A stretch of DNA of 64,000 nucleotides from Tridacna crocea (GCA_943736015.1 OX031072.1:14411501-14475500), one strand, 5' to 3'. Shown: positions 40,385-50,349, counted from the stretch's first letter. A program made the numbers and translations. The notes: generated from the sequence alone by a model not told the origin.

Positions 40385-40710
40385 ATACTGGCATGTGCAA
40401 AATGCTTTTAATAGAAAAAGATCTAAAATTTTGTTGAGAACAGGGGGTTTGATTCCAGACTCAGCCAATTTCTTTCTGAGGATTGGTGAAAGTCATTGTG
40501 ACAGAATTAAATTCCTCTATTACTGCTGACCATTATTTCAGCAATGATTATGTGGGAAAGCAGCCAGTGACTTGGAAAGAATATTGTGTGGAGCAATGGT
40601 AACAACTGCAGGAAAGCATGGATAGGTGCACTGAAATTACATTGAAAACGGCTTAAAACATCATACAATCAATCAACTAAAATTTTGTTGTCTGGTAAAG
40701 GGTCAGAAGA
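40385..40710 (+). repeat. PAL-A right-end fragment split by a SINE
   Basis: TGCAAAATGCTTTTAATAG and GATCTAAAATTTTGTTG precede the SINE; TCTGGTAAAGGGTCAG follows it. Confidence 0.6.
40437..40676 (+). mobile_element. SINE-C with 14-bp TSD
   Basis: CTAAAATTTTGTTG is present at 40423-40436 and again at 40677-40690. The SINE starts within the head at a B-box-like GTTTGATTCCAGAC and runs through CAGCCAGTGACTTGGAAAG to tail ACATCATACAATCAATCAA. It is 5'-truncated relative to 5519. Confidence 0.85.
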
Positions 40711-40726
40711 ACAACTAAATTTGCTA

Positions 40727-40818
40727 ATCCTTTCGGTGAAAACAGTGATGTTTTCAGACTGCATAGATCAAGATCAGACTGCAGAGGATGTGCTGTCTGA
40801 TCTTTGATCTATACTGTC
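40727..40818 (+). repeat. HP-B hairpin, ends lost
   Basis: CATAGATCAAGATCAGACTGC pairs with TGTCTGATCTTTGATCTATA around AGAGGATGTG. Confidence 0.6.
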
Positions 40819-40835
40819 TCCTTATTTATTTATTA

Positions 40836-40994
40836 TGAAAACATTGTTTATAATGGAGAAATTAATTGCTAGTAACCAGTATTTTCTGGTCTTTCCGAAC
40901 AAAAAAATCAATTTTTGAGTCACTCTGATTATGTTATCAGCTAATGCTTTCAATTTGGAACAGTCTAAAACTTTGCCGTCTGGTACAGAGTTAA
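40836..40994 (+). mobile_element. PAL-A MITE, left end lost at the palindrome
   Basis: Starts at ATGAAAACATTG, the outer edge of the left arm. Core GCTAGTAACCAGT; right end CTGGTACAGAGTTAA. Confidence 0.65.
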
Positions 40995-41029
40995 AACCCC
41001 TGTTTGCCAGAACATAGCTGATATCGTCA

Positions 41030-41096
41030 GTTTACTTCAAAAACCTTGTAACTACAGCTTGTTACAAGCTGTAGTTATGAGGTTTTCAAAGTAAAC
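41030..41096. repeat. Long single hairpin
   Basis: GTTTACTTCAAAAACCTTG and AACTACAGCTTG pair with CAAGCTGTAGTT and AGGTTTTCAAAGTAAAC around GTTA. Arms of about 31 bp, two or three mismatches. Not related to PAL or HP-B. Confidence 0.8.
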
Positions 41097-41262
41097 AAAC
41101 ATTATGCTTATTGCACATACCATTATTACTATACTATGTGTATCAAAAGTGTTTCATCTGATGCCAAGTGGCAGACATTTTATGACTATAACACTGAACA
41201 GCATGCAAAATGTAGACATTCATACATTCTCTACCTCCTCTCTCTTGTGATCAATGTATTAG

Positions 41263-41486
41263 TTAACTCTTTACAAAATAACAAATTCTTAGACTGGTCC
41301 ATATTGAAAGCATTTGCAGACAACAAAACCAACGTGACTGAAAAATTTGTTTTGTTTAGGGTAGAAAACATTGTGGGAAAAGGAGAAAATGCTGGTTACC
41401 AGCATTTTCTCCTTTTCCTACAATGTTTTCAAAAGGCTTCTTTTTCAAGGTTGTTAAAAGTCGGGATTGTGTCATAAAGAGATAAA
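41263..41486 (-). mobile_element. PAL-A MITE
   Basis: TTAA at 41263-41266; right end TGTCATAAAGAGATAA. Inner palindrome perfect; one outer difference (CCTACAATG). Confidence 0.85.
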
Positions 41487-42064
41487 GGAGAGAAGTTTGA
41501 AAACATCTTTGTAAAACATGAGCTATTATGAATATGAGAGAACTTTTGACCTATGAATGTGTACATAATATCATGAGAACATTGCCGTACAAAGGAGAAA
41601 TTTCTTGGAATTGAGAAATTTCAGTTTTTCAACACACTTTTTACAAAAGCTATCTGCTGCATGACCAAACTGTAGACAGTGTTGAGTATCTAGTACTATT
41701 CTCATATGAGGAACTCCATTAGATTGCAGACTGGTTGTGAAAGCAAATGGAATGTTTTGCGTTTTGTCTGAAATAGTATCCATTGATGTGGCCACATGTG
41801 TCATTGTTCGGAGGAGACCTACATGGTATTTGAATAGATAGTTTGGTATCAGACAGCCCTATGTTTTAACCCTGTACCATGCAGGGTCTGTGGCATTTAG
41901 TTTAAAAGTATGTTCCTTCAAAATTATCCCTAGCCCCAACCCTTACACAAACCAAAACAAACAGAGCTTATCATGGAATAAATTTGGGAATTTAGTAATT
42001 TGTATTTTAAAACAACGTGTTTCTACAAATTGCCCTTTGGACACAGTATCGTGCAATGACGTCA
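41487..42064. other. Non-coding DNA with a PAL-like hairpin relic
   Basis: AGGAGAAATTTCTTGG / AATTGAGAAATTTC near 41595-41625 may be an old PAL core. TTTTAACCCTGTACCATGCA at 41864-41883 is a PAL left-end stub. Confidence 0.4.
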
Positions 42065-42282
42065 CACAATGACGACTTTAATTGACACTTGGAAAGAAGC
42101 CTATTGAAAACATTGTTGGAAAAGGAGGAAATGCTGGTAACCAGCATTTTCTCCTTTTCCAGTAATATTTTCTACCCTATTGAAGAAAAAATACACCATC
42201 TGAGTCACATTGAGATTGTCACCTGCAAATTATGCTTTCAATTTCAGACAAAGCTGAAATTTGTCATCTTGTAAAGGGTTAA
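42065..42282 (+). mobile_element. PAL-A MITE
   Basis: Left end CACACAATGACGAC (terminal TTAA lost); TTAA 42279-42282. Core GCTGGTAACCAGC. Confidence 0.75.
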
Positions 42283-42490
42283 CTCTTGACCAAATTGCAA
42301 CATGGGCTGGGCTAAATTGAAAGCACTTACAGAAGACAAAAATAAAATGTTGGTAAAATTACGATTCCTGTCTTTGATAGGACAGACAAACAATGTGGGA
42401 AATGGAGAAAGTGCTGGTTACCAGTATTTTCTTCTTTTCCCCCGCAATTTTTTCAAAAGCCTTCTCTGGATTGTTTAGTAAAGAGTTAGT
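42279..42490 (-). mobile_element. PAL-A MITE sharing TTAA with its neighbour
   Basis: TTAA 42279-42282 shared; right end TTTAGTAAAGAGTTAG. Core GCTGGTTACCAGT; left arm AAGTGCTGG. Confidence 0.75.
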
Positions 42491-42514
42491 TACTGTGCAC
42501 AACATTAGCATGTG

Positions 42515-42565
42515 CAAGATCAGAGTAAACAGAATGTCTATTCTGATCTAGCATCTACTTTGTCA
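42515..42565. repeat. HP-B hairpin fragment
   Basis: TGCAAGATCAGAGTAAACAG and CTATTCTGATCTAGCATC form a weakened stem. Confidence 0.4.
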
Positions 42566-42764
42566 CCTTCTTCCTGAAATTTTCTGCCATGCAACAAATG
42601 GGACTCAATGCCTGACTGAAAATGTAAATTTTTGTTATCAGCATAGAATTAGGATTTAACCACGAGCCTGCAAATTAAAATAAATCAGCCTTTCAATCTG
42701 GTAGAAAAAACCTAAATAATGCATCATAAATTTTATTTTCTGGGGAAAAAACATACCCATATTA

Positions 42765-42975
42765 GACAGTGTAGATCTAAGATCAGACTGCATGTTCAGA
42801 ACATGCAACATTGTTGGAAAAAGAGAAAATACTGGTAACTAGCATTTTCTCCTTTTCCCAAAATGTTTCCTACCCTGCTGGAAACAAATTTTAGTTTTTG
42901 AGGTATGTTTCTTTTGTCGTCTGCTAGTGCTTTCAATTTGGACCTGTCTAAGATTTTGTTGTTAAGTAAAGTGTT
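42765..42975 (+). repeat. HP-B / PAL-A chimera joined at the hairpins
   Basis: The HP-B left arm (GTGTAGATCTAAGATCAGAC, ATGTTCAGAACATGCAAC) runs into the PAL-A left arm (ATTGTTGGAAAAAGAG). The PAL copy lacks its left outer half and ends AAGTAAAGTGTTACGG. Confidence 0.7.
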
Positions 42976-43247
42976 ACGGGTTAATGTTGCTTATCAGAAA
43001 CATGCATATGCTATTAATGCGATAATTAGATTTCTGCCAGGTAGATTACCTGTAGATTACACCAAAAAGTGCTGAGCACAAAAAAATGCATTCTAATTTT
43101 GAATGTTTATGTACAGCTGATTTTAACCGTTATAGATTTATTTGGTTGTTCATTTAAGAGACAGGAATTTTCTGTCTCCTTCATAAAGTTTTGTAAAGAA
43201 AAAAAAACATATAATATATGTTATATTTTTCAACAATTGTTTCTTGC

Positions 43248-43472
43248 TTAACCCTTTACCAAACAATCCCTGGTTTTTACGACCCTGAGAATAGAAGCCT
43301 TTTGAAAGCATTGGGGAAAAAGAAAGTGCTGGTTATCAGCACTTTCTCCTTTTCCAACAGTGTTTCTGCCCAGCTGGAAACAAATTTCAATTTTAGAGTT
43401 ATGTTTATTTTCTTGTCTGCAAATGCTTTCAATTTAGACCCATCTAAAATTTACCATTAAGAAGAGGGTTAT
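43248..43472 (+). mobile_element. PAL-A MITE with compensated arm change
   Basis: TTAA at 43248-43251; right end AAGAAGAGGGTTAT. The core arms read AGAAAGTGCTG / CAGCACTTTCT (43321-43347). The usual AAAATG/CATTTT pair has changed on both sides. Confidence 0.8.
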
Positions 43473-43546
43473 TTTTTTTGTGGACAGTAGCTCTGTTCTA
43501 TACAGTCTGACCTTGGCTCTACATTGTTTTCTACTTTTGGAATAGA

Positions 43547-43754
43547 TTAACCAATAGGCCACAAATCGCGACTCACTGACCATTTATCAGACAATGTAGA
43601 TCAAGATCAGACTTGACAGAACATGCAGTCTGATCTTGAATCTACACTGTCCGATAAAATGAGATTTTTAAAAAAAGAATTAGTAACTTTTGAAATTTTT
43701 CAAGTTTTACTGTTGGTTTGGAAATTTCATTTCGTTTCTTTAGCAGGGTAAGAG
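43547..43754 (+). mobile_element. HP-B hairpin MITE
   Basis: TTAA at 43547-43550; right end TTTAGCAGGGTAAGAG. Hairpin TGTAGATCAAGATCAGAC / TCTGATCTTGAATCTACA around AGAACATGC. ACTCACTGACC at left matches 10160 and 63970. Confidence 0.75.
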
Positions 43755-43931
43755 ATCTATTTTTCAACAGTGTTTTCAAGCTCAAATGTTGCAGAAGCTT
43801 CCATTGAAAGCAGTTTTCAGCCTTTTTGTTTGTTAATTATTTCCAGAAAGACCGCTGACCTTTATCTAATAGGTTGGCCAAATCATGATTATCATTGGAC
43901 ACATTGAGTGATACCTGTAAAAGAACTATCT

Positions 43932-43993
43932 TGACCCTTTACCTCACAACGACGACTTTTAAGGACCCTGAGGATGAAGCCTTTTGGGAAGAC
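43932..43993 (+). repeat. PAL-A left-half fragment
   Basis: ACCCTTTACCTCACAACGAC to AAGCCTTTTGGGAAGAC; it stops before the palindrome. Confidence 0.5.
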
Positions 43994-44279
43994 AGTCTAT
44001 CTTTGACAGTTACTGTTCAAGTGGAAATTTTTGCAAAGTAGAAAAACTTTTGCAGTTTCACAAATTTGGAAAATTTGCAAACTTTTCTGTTTACATACTT
44101 GATTAAAGTATACCAACAACAATGAATCCCTTTAGTTCGCAAACATTTTGGTATGCATGTAATTTGCAAAATTATCGACATATACAGTATTGCCAGGACC
44201 AAACTTGCACTAGATGCCTTTCACACATTCTTATTGAATAGAGATTGTGGACATGGATTAGGATTTTGGTCAAGCATTG

Positions 44280-44340
44280 ATGCAAAAGGAGAAAACACTT
44301 GTTGCATGCAGTGTCTCCATTTGTTACTCTGTTTTCAAAA
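44280..44340. repeat. Possible PAL relic
   Basis: GCAAAAGGAGAAAACACTTG and CAGTGTCTCCATTTGTTAC form a weak stem around TTGCATG. Confidence 0.3.
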
Positions 44341-44394
44341 ATGGTCTGCAGCAATAGGAAAAAAGTTGTATGCTATTAGTAATGAACATCTTTT

Positions 44395-44660
44395 ACCAAT
44401 TGCTTTCCGAGGATTGGTTATAGTCATTGCAACAGAATTTATTCCTCTCTGACTGTTCACCATTGTTTCGACGATGGTTACGTGGAAGGCAGCCAGTGGT
44501 TTGGTAAGAACATCATACTGAGTACTAGTAACAGCAACTCTGGGAAAGCATGAAGTCCAGTCCTGAATCTACCTTGTCCACTGTTCACTGGCCACTGTAA
44601 TACAACTGAAACTAATCTTGAAATTATAAAGTATTGAAAACTGTAAAATCAATCAACAAG
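44395..44660 (+). repeat. SINE-C, 5'-truncated
   Basis: CCGAGGATTGGTTATAGTC, TTTCGACGATGGTTACGTGG, CAGCCAGTGGTTTGGTAAG and tail GTAAAATCAATCAAC. It carries an additional insert CTGAATCTACCTTGTCCACT. Confidence 0.6.
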
Positions 44661-45194
44661 CAGTCAAAACTGGGGATGCTGTGGTAAAATGTTACAAAGA
44701 GATTGTTATGACTAACTCAGCAGTAACTAGTTCTGCAACTCTACCTGTGTTTTATTACCTAATCAGTAATATTGTTTGGGAACAACATCTACCACTGCAA
44801 ATCACCCTATCAGCAACTGTCTGTACTGTAGATCTCAAACAGATCACAGCAGATATCTTTATTCTCAGAGACTAAATCTTCCAAAGGAATCAATCTTTGG
44901 GATCGGTTTTCCCCTAAATTGTGGCAGTTATATCTTTTTTTTCTCCGTGGGAAATTCCAGGCTGATCTTGTTTGCTCGTTGACTCACCAAAATGAGTCTG
45001 TCAATAGTGTTTATTATGTTTTGAGATTGATTTGGCAAAGCTTGGGAGTTTACTCTTAATCTTCGGCCAGTGACCAGTTAGATATAAGTGTATTGTGTGT
45101 GATACAGAGGCACTGAACTGGATTATCTGGTGTTATTTCTGGAGAAGAGTGCTTATTTTACAGGGGTGTTTTTCAAAAAGTATTGTTCTTCACT
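44661..45194. other. Non-coding DNA, nothing recognised
   Basis: Two overlapping frames (44681-44982) lack domains and splice context. Confidence 0.35.
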
Positions 45195-45237
45195 AAAACC
45201 TATGTTGTGGGTACTCATAAGAATTGTCTCATTGAAG
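45195..45237. repeat. Half copy of the fold-back at 45781
   Basis: AAAACCTATGTTGTGGGTAC and TCATAAGAATTGTCTCATTG match the left arm of that element about 580 bp away. Confidence 0.6.
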
Positions 45238-45242
45238 CAATT

Positions 45243-45470
45243 TTATCCCTTGTCCTGCTAAATAACTAAAATTAAATTTTCATTTTGATGGTAAAAACAC
45301 AAATACAGTAATTTCAAAAATGTATTTTGGGGGAACATTATCTTCTTATTGGACAGTGTAGATCTAAGATCAGACTGCACATTGTGTGCAGTCTGATCTT
45401 GATCTATACAGTCCACACACTAAAACCCCAGTGTTTCACGCTTAGCAGTTTGAGGGTAAGTGAGCACCAC
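45243..45470 (-). mobile_element. HP-B hairpin MITE
   Basis: Left end TATCCCTTGTCCTGCTAAAT (an inverted HP-B right end). Hairpin GATCAGACTGCAC / GTGCAGTCTGATC around ATT. Confidence 0.7.
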
Positions 45471-45552
45471 AGAGTTCCAGACAAAGAGTTGATTTTGATT
45501 TCAAAATTAAAAATATTAATCATTCTTAATAAATATTAAGAATAATACAATA

Positions 45553-45781
45553 TTAACCCATTACCACACAATCCCTACTTTTGACGACCCTGAGAAAGAA
45601 GCCTTTAGAAAACATTGTGGGAAAAGGAGAAAATGCTGGTAACCAGCATTTTCTCCTTTTCCCACAATGTTTTCTACCCTTCACACAACATATTTCAAAT
45701 TTTCAGTCACTTTTATATTGTCGTCTGCAAATGCTTTCGATTTCGACAAACCTAAAATTTTGTCGTTTGGTAATGAGTTAA
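45553..45781 (+). mobile_element. PAL-A MITE
   Basis: TTAA at 45553-45556 and 45778-45781. The 66-bp palindrome is perfect. A fold-back follows directly. Confidence 0.9.
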
Positions 45782-45856
45782 ACCCTATGTTGCGGGTACT
45801 CATTAGAATCATCTCTGGATGAGACCAATCTAATGAGTACCCACAACATAGGGATT
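45781..45856. repeat. Short fold-back, arms ~29 bp
   Basis: AACCCTATGTTGCGGGTACT and CATTAGAAT pair with ATCTAATGAGTACCC and ACAACATAGGG. One arm also occurs at 45195. Confidence 0.75.
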
Positions 45857-46050
45857 TGAAGGGAAAAAATGACTTTAGAATACCATCAATCACTTCCTCT
45901 GATCTGGACCTTTGGTGCTATCAATGTTGTTTTATAGGTAATATTAATGCTTGTAGAATTTTATCAAAAATCCTCCCTCCTACTTCTTGGGTCTATCTTA
46001 CCTGTAGTTGTTGAAGAGGAGGCATTGATAGGACTTCGAAATTTTGTGGA

Positions 46051-46163
46051 TTAACCCCTTCACCAAACAACACTGTTTAAAAAAACTCTGTGGGAGAAAG
46101 CTTTTGAAAACATTGTAGGAAAAGGAGAAAATGCTGTTACCCAGCATTTTCTCCTTGTCCCAT
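46051..46163 (+). repeat. PAL-A left half ending in a microsatellite
   Basis: TTAA at 46051-46054. The palindrome core is GCTGTTACCCAGC. The right half is replaced by (GGAT)n immediately after TCTCCTTGTCCCATA. Confidence 0.7.
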
Positions 46164-46276
46164 ATGGATGGATAGATGGATTGATGGATGGATGGATGGA
46201 TGGATGGATGGATGGATGGATAGATGGGGATGGATGGATGGATGGATGGATGGATGGATGGATGGATGGATGGATG
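46164..46276 (+). repeat. (GGAT)n microsatellite
   Basis: About 113 bp of GGAT/GATG words with few interruptions (GATAGATGGGGATGG). Confidence 0.95.
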
Positions 46277-46599
46277 ACCGATGGGAGGTATTGTGGGTGG
46301 ACTGATCAATGGATGGCTAGACAGAGGATGGCTTTTTTCGATATTATGGATTACTTCACTGGTGAAAACTTTTATCTGATATATCTCTACAATGATTGAA
46401 GAATGCTTCAAAAATGGCTTTGTTGTAACTATTAAAATGTCATACCGAGTATTTCACTGAAAAAGCAACTATTACTGCAGCCAAGCACTGGAACTCAAAA
46501 TTGTTGCATAGGAGGACCTGTTTGTTCTGAAAACTGGCTGCATTATATGGTAGTATGACCCTTTGACACACAGAAAGTTTACCAATAGCAAAGAGTTTC

Positions 46600-46695
46600 T
46601 ACCCAGGTTAGCCTGCACAGGTAGACACAGGTCATTCTACTTTTTGCAGATGCACTAAACGATCCTTTCACAGAGCAGGACTCACAAGCTATCAT
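46600..46695 (+). repeat. Family D repeat
   Basis: CCCAGGTTAGCCTGCACAGG, CTTTTTGCAGATGCACTAAA and CCTTTCACAGAGCAGGACTC match 24740. Confidence 0.55.
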
Positions 46696-46702
46696 TGAAT
46701 CT

Positions 46703-47204
46703 TTAACCCATTACCACACAATCCCTACTTTTGACGACCCTGAGAAAGAAGCCTTTAGAAAACATTGTGGGAAAAGGAGAAAATGCTGGTAACCAGCATT
46801 TTTTCCTTTTTCCACAATGTTTTCTACCCTGTCAAAGAAAAATCACACCATTTGAGCTACATTGAAATTGTCGTCTGCAAATGCTTTCAATTTTGGGCCC
46901 GCCCGGGTGGCTCAGTGGTGAGCTTGTCGGACTCATCACCTGGTGGTTGTGAGTTTGATACCCGTTTGAGGCAAACTTTCTTTCCGGTGTATTTTTGCCT
47001 CTCACCTCTGCTGAAGCATTTGAGAAAAGTAGTCGGTGGCTTTGAAAAGAAAGTTGTGTTAGTACCGGTGTAAGAAAGCCAGGAAACAAATGTGCGTCAC
47101 TGACTGCCATGATAAGACCTTAACTGTTAAAGTGGCGTTAAACCCCAATACAACCAGTTTCAATTTGGACAAGCCTAGAATATTGTCGTTTGGTAAAGAG
47201 TTAA
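46703..47204 (+). mobile_element. PAL-A MITE interrupted by a SINE
   Basis: TTAA at 46703-46706 and 47201-47204. The palindrome is nearly perfect (TTTTTTCC in the right arm). The SINE at 46897-47157 splits the TTTCAATTTGG block. Confidence 0.9.
46897..47157 (+). mobile_element. tRNA-derived SINE (SINE-A) with 11-12-bp TSD
   Basis: TTTCAATTTTGG at 46885-46896 and TTTCAATTTGG at 47158-47168. Head: GGGTGGCTCAGTGGTGAGC (A-box region), GTTGTGAGTTTGATACCCG (B-box region). Body GCAAACTTTCTTTCCGG, tail GGCGTTAAACCCCAATACAA. Confidence 0.9.
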
Positions 47205-47446
47205 ACATTCTTTGAAATAGAGATGGAAAATGAAATTACTTATTTCAACAGTTTGTAAGTAAGACTTTTAACTTCCTATTATCTTGGAAAAGCAAAAGTA
47301 AAAATAAACTCCGTCAGAAATAGACTCTAAGCTGCTAAGCAACAGCTTAATTTGTTTTTGTGACATGAAAATAATTAAGCACTAAAGTTTGCACTTCATG
47401 TTTGAAGATTTTGGACAAGTTTCAAGCTCAAAACAGTGGAAAAATT

Positions 47447-47590
47447 TTAACTCTTTACCAAAAGACATATATTTAGACTCGTTCACATTGAGAGTATTTT
47501 CAGACAACAAAATGAATAAAAATTGAAATTTGTGTATGAAAGGGAAGAAAACATGGTGGGAAATGGAGAAAATGCTGGTCTTGATCTATG
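47447..47590 (-). repeat. PAL-A / HP-B chimera joined at the palindrome
   Basis: TTAA at 47447-47450. The left arm reaches AAAATGCTGG and continues as TCTTGATCTATG, an HP-B arm. The right half is lost. Confidence 0.65.
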
Positions 47591-47673
47591 TGGTCCCCAA
47601 TAGCTCCTTTTTTTTGCTGCAGTGCTGTTTCTAGGGTTAGACCACACAAACTCTTTCCTAATCAAATATCATA

Positions 47674-47782
47674 CAGCCAGGTAGGAAGCATTTCAAGATT
47701 GGGGGGCTAACTTCGAAATACTAAGATTTTTTGCATGGTAGCCGCATTGTGCTAAAACTCATATTTTAGCTACTATGATTTG
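47674..47782 (-). repeat. Family G repeat, truncated
   Basis: GTAGGAAGCATTTCAAGATT, CTAACTTCGAAATACTAAGA and TTTTAGCTACTATGATTTG; the C/G runs are absent. Confidence 0.65.
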
Positions 47783-47869
47783 CCTGAGCACTTAACTCGA
47801 TCCTTTTTGATGCCTCAGTGAAAATAGAATCCACTGAAAAACAGAAGGATTTTTGTCTCAGAGGCTTGA

Positions 47870-48097
47870 CAAACCCATTACCACACAATCCCTACTTTTG
47901 ACGACCCTGAGAAAGAAGCCTTTAGAAAACATTGTGGGAAAAGGAGAAAATGCTGGTAACCAGCATTTTCTCCTTTTCCTACATTGTTTTCTACCTTTTA
48001 CAAAACAAGTTTCAAATTTTCAGTCACTTAATTTCGTCATCTGCAAATGCTTTTGATTTGGAAAAGAGTAAAATTTTGTTGTTTGGTAATGAACTAA
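47870..48097 (+). mobile_element. PAL-A MITE
   Basis: Left end ACAAACCCATTACCACACAA, right end TTGGTAATGAACTAA. Inner palindrome perfect; CCTACATTG at the outer right arm. Confidence 0.85.
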
Positions 48098-48104
48098 AGA
48101 AGTG

Positions 48105-48170
48105 GACAGAATAGATCTAAGATCAGTCTGCATTTTTGTGCAGTCTAATTTTGATCTATGATTGCTATCT
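48105..48170 (+). repeat. HP-B hairpin fragment
   Basis: ATAGATCTAAGATCAGTCTGC pairs with GTGCAGTCTAATTTTGATCT. Confidence 0.55.
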
Positions 48171-48316
48171 GCAAAAGTCCTTGCTTTTGCATATTGCTCC
48201 AATAGGGTGAAAGTATTAGTGCACTCCAATAGGTAACTTCAACATCAGTCAAGGTGTGAATAAGCTTGATCTAAATGATTAATGCCGGTACAAAGATGTT
48301 GGAACTTGATAATCAG

Positions 48317-48547
48317 TTAACTCTTTACCAAATGACAAAATTTTGGACTAATCCAAATTGAAAGCACTTGCAGACGTCAAAATAAATGTGAATCAAAAAC
48401 TGACTTTTGATTTTTGGAGGATAGAAAACATTGTGGGAAAGGGAGAAAATGCTGGTAATACCAGCATTTTCTCCATTTCCCACAATGTTTTCAAAAGCTT
48501 TCCTTATCAGGGTTGTTAAAAGTTGGGATTGTGTGGTAAAGAGTTAT
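48317..48547 (-). mobile_element. PAL-A MITE
   Basis: TTAA at 48317-48320; right end GTGGTAAAGAGTTAT. Core GCTGGTAATACCAGC has extra apex bases; compensated pair GGGAAAGGGAG / CTCCATTTCCC is partial. Confidence 0.85.
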
Positions 48548-48844
48548 AAAGTTTGATAAATATCAGCTCCATATTGAAAGATTGAAAGGCAGGTGGTAGG
48601 TATCTTCATAAAATGAAGCAAACAGACCTCACAAGACTAGGAATCACTTATTGAAAACTTTCTCCTTCTGTGTCTCTGTTATCAGACAAAATTAATGTCT
48701 AGAACAATGATTTCTGGATTTATGTTCACTTGCATAATAAATTATATGGAAGCTTTTCATATCACATGGAGACAAATTTTAAATACATATTTATGTTATT
48801 TGTCATGTGAAAAGGGACCATCGGGGGAACTGTGCATTGCGCAG

Positions 48845-49058
48845 GCTTACCACAGTCCGTGTTCATAAACCATTCCTAAAAACCTTCTTAGTCCTCTTCT
48901 TCAAGATTTTGCAAGACTGTGAAAGTAAGAGAACATCCGATTGGCTAAACCAAGTGGTTTAGCCAATCAGACATTCTGTTACTTTCACATTGACGAAATT
49001 GTGAAGAATAAGACAGGACTTTCCTAAGAATGGTTTGTGAATAATGACCCTTGGGTTG
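48845..49058. mobile_element. FB-N fold-back element, near full length
   Basis: Left GTGTTCATAAACCATTCCTA, right TAAGAATGGTTTGTGAATAA are inverted. Centre CGATTGGCTAAACC / GGTTTAGCCAATCAG with AAGT between. Outer arms pair about 25 bp. Confidence 0.85.
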
Positions 49059-49284
49059 ACACTTTTAGCTTTTATGATATTTTCTGCATGAAAAGTCATT
49101 GTTTTACCTTACTATACAATCATTTTTTTGAACTATCAACTTAAATTGATATGCAGTATCTTTGATCTATCTTCATCTGATTGATGCACAGAGTTCCTAG
49201 ATTTTCCCTTTCTACATGACGGGGACGCATTATGAAATCTTGGAATGACCTGACCCCCTGCCAAACATTTGGTCATTTGTTGCA

Positions 49285-49401
49285 GCCCTTAGTGGATGGT
49301 GTAAATCACAAACCAGACTGCATGTTTTTTGTATTCTGATCTTGATCCTTACTGGCAGCAAAAGAAACCAAAGTTGTGAAAGGATTGTTTTAAAGGGGTT
49401 A
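49285..49401 (+). repeat. HP-B derivative
   Basis: GTGTAAATCACAAACCAGAC, TTCTGATCTTGATCCTTAC and right end GTTTTAAAGGGGTTAA. Confidence 0.5.
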
Positions 49402-49558
49402 ATTTGATGATCTAATTAGTGTTTTTTTTAGATGTTAGATAATTACTTACAGGTTCAAGGGAGGAAGCTCAAAGCATCCCTAAATATGGGGTATCTTTGG
49501 GGAAAAGCAAATTGGTGTTGATGATGCCCATAGGAATAGAGCTATGGATAGCAGCAGT

Positions 49559-49788
49559 TTAACCCATTACCACACAATCCCTTACTTTTGATGCCCCTGA
49601 GAAAGAAGCCTTTAGAAAACATTGTGGGAAAAGGAGAAAATGCTGGTAACCAGCATTTCCTCCTTTTCTCACAACATTTTCTACCATTCAGAAAACAACT
49701 TTCAAATTTTCAGTCACTGTTATTTTGTCATCTGCAAATGCTTTCAATTCGGGCCAGTCTAAAATATTGTTGTTTGGTAATGGGTTAA
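49559..49788 (+). mobile_element. PAL-A MITE, first of a three-element train
   Basis: TTAA at 49559-49562 and 49785-49788. Right arm AGCATTTCCTCCTTTTCTCA has uncompensated changes. Confidence 0.9.
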
Positions 49789-50013
49789 CTCATTACCAAA
49801 CAACAAAATTTTAGGTTTTTCCAAATCGAAAGCATTTGCTGACGACAAAATAAAACTGACTGAAAATTTGAAAGTTGTTTTCTGAAGGGTAGAAAACATT
49901 GTTGGAAAAGGAGAAAATGCCGGTTACCAGCATTTTCTCCTTTTCCCACAATGTTTTCTAGAGGCTTCTTTCTAAGGGTCGTCAAAAGTAGGGATTGTGT
50001 GGTAATGGGTTAA
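49785..50013 (-). mobile_element. PAL-A MITE, middle of the train
   Basis: TTAA shared on both sides (49785-49788, 50010-50013). Core GCCGGTTACCAGC. Confidence 0.9.
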
Positions 50014-50239
50014 TCTTTTTTCCACACAATGCTGACTTTTAACCACCATGAAGAAGAAGCCTTTTTGAAAAGATAGTGGGAAAAGGAGAAAATACTGGTT
50101 ACCAGCATTTTCTCCTTTTCCCACATTATTTTCTACCCTTCTCACCTAATTTTCTATTTCCAAGCCACATTTATTTTGTCGACTGCAAATGCTTTCAATT
50201 TGGACTAGTCTAAAATTTTGTCGTTTGGTAAAGAGTTAA
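50010..50239 (+). mobile_element. PAL-A MITE, last of the train
   Basis: Left end TTAATCTTTTTTCCACACAA; TTAA 50236-50239. Core ACTGGTTACCAGC. Confidence 0.85.
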
Positions 50240-50349
50240 TCCTTTATTCATCTACTTCTAAATAAATAAATTGCATAGTCTCAATGGCCACATATCCAGT
50301 TCTGCTACAAAGTCAAGAGATGGTTCAGTCATAAACTAGAATAAAGCAG

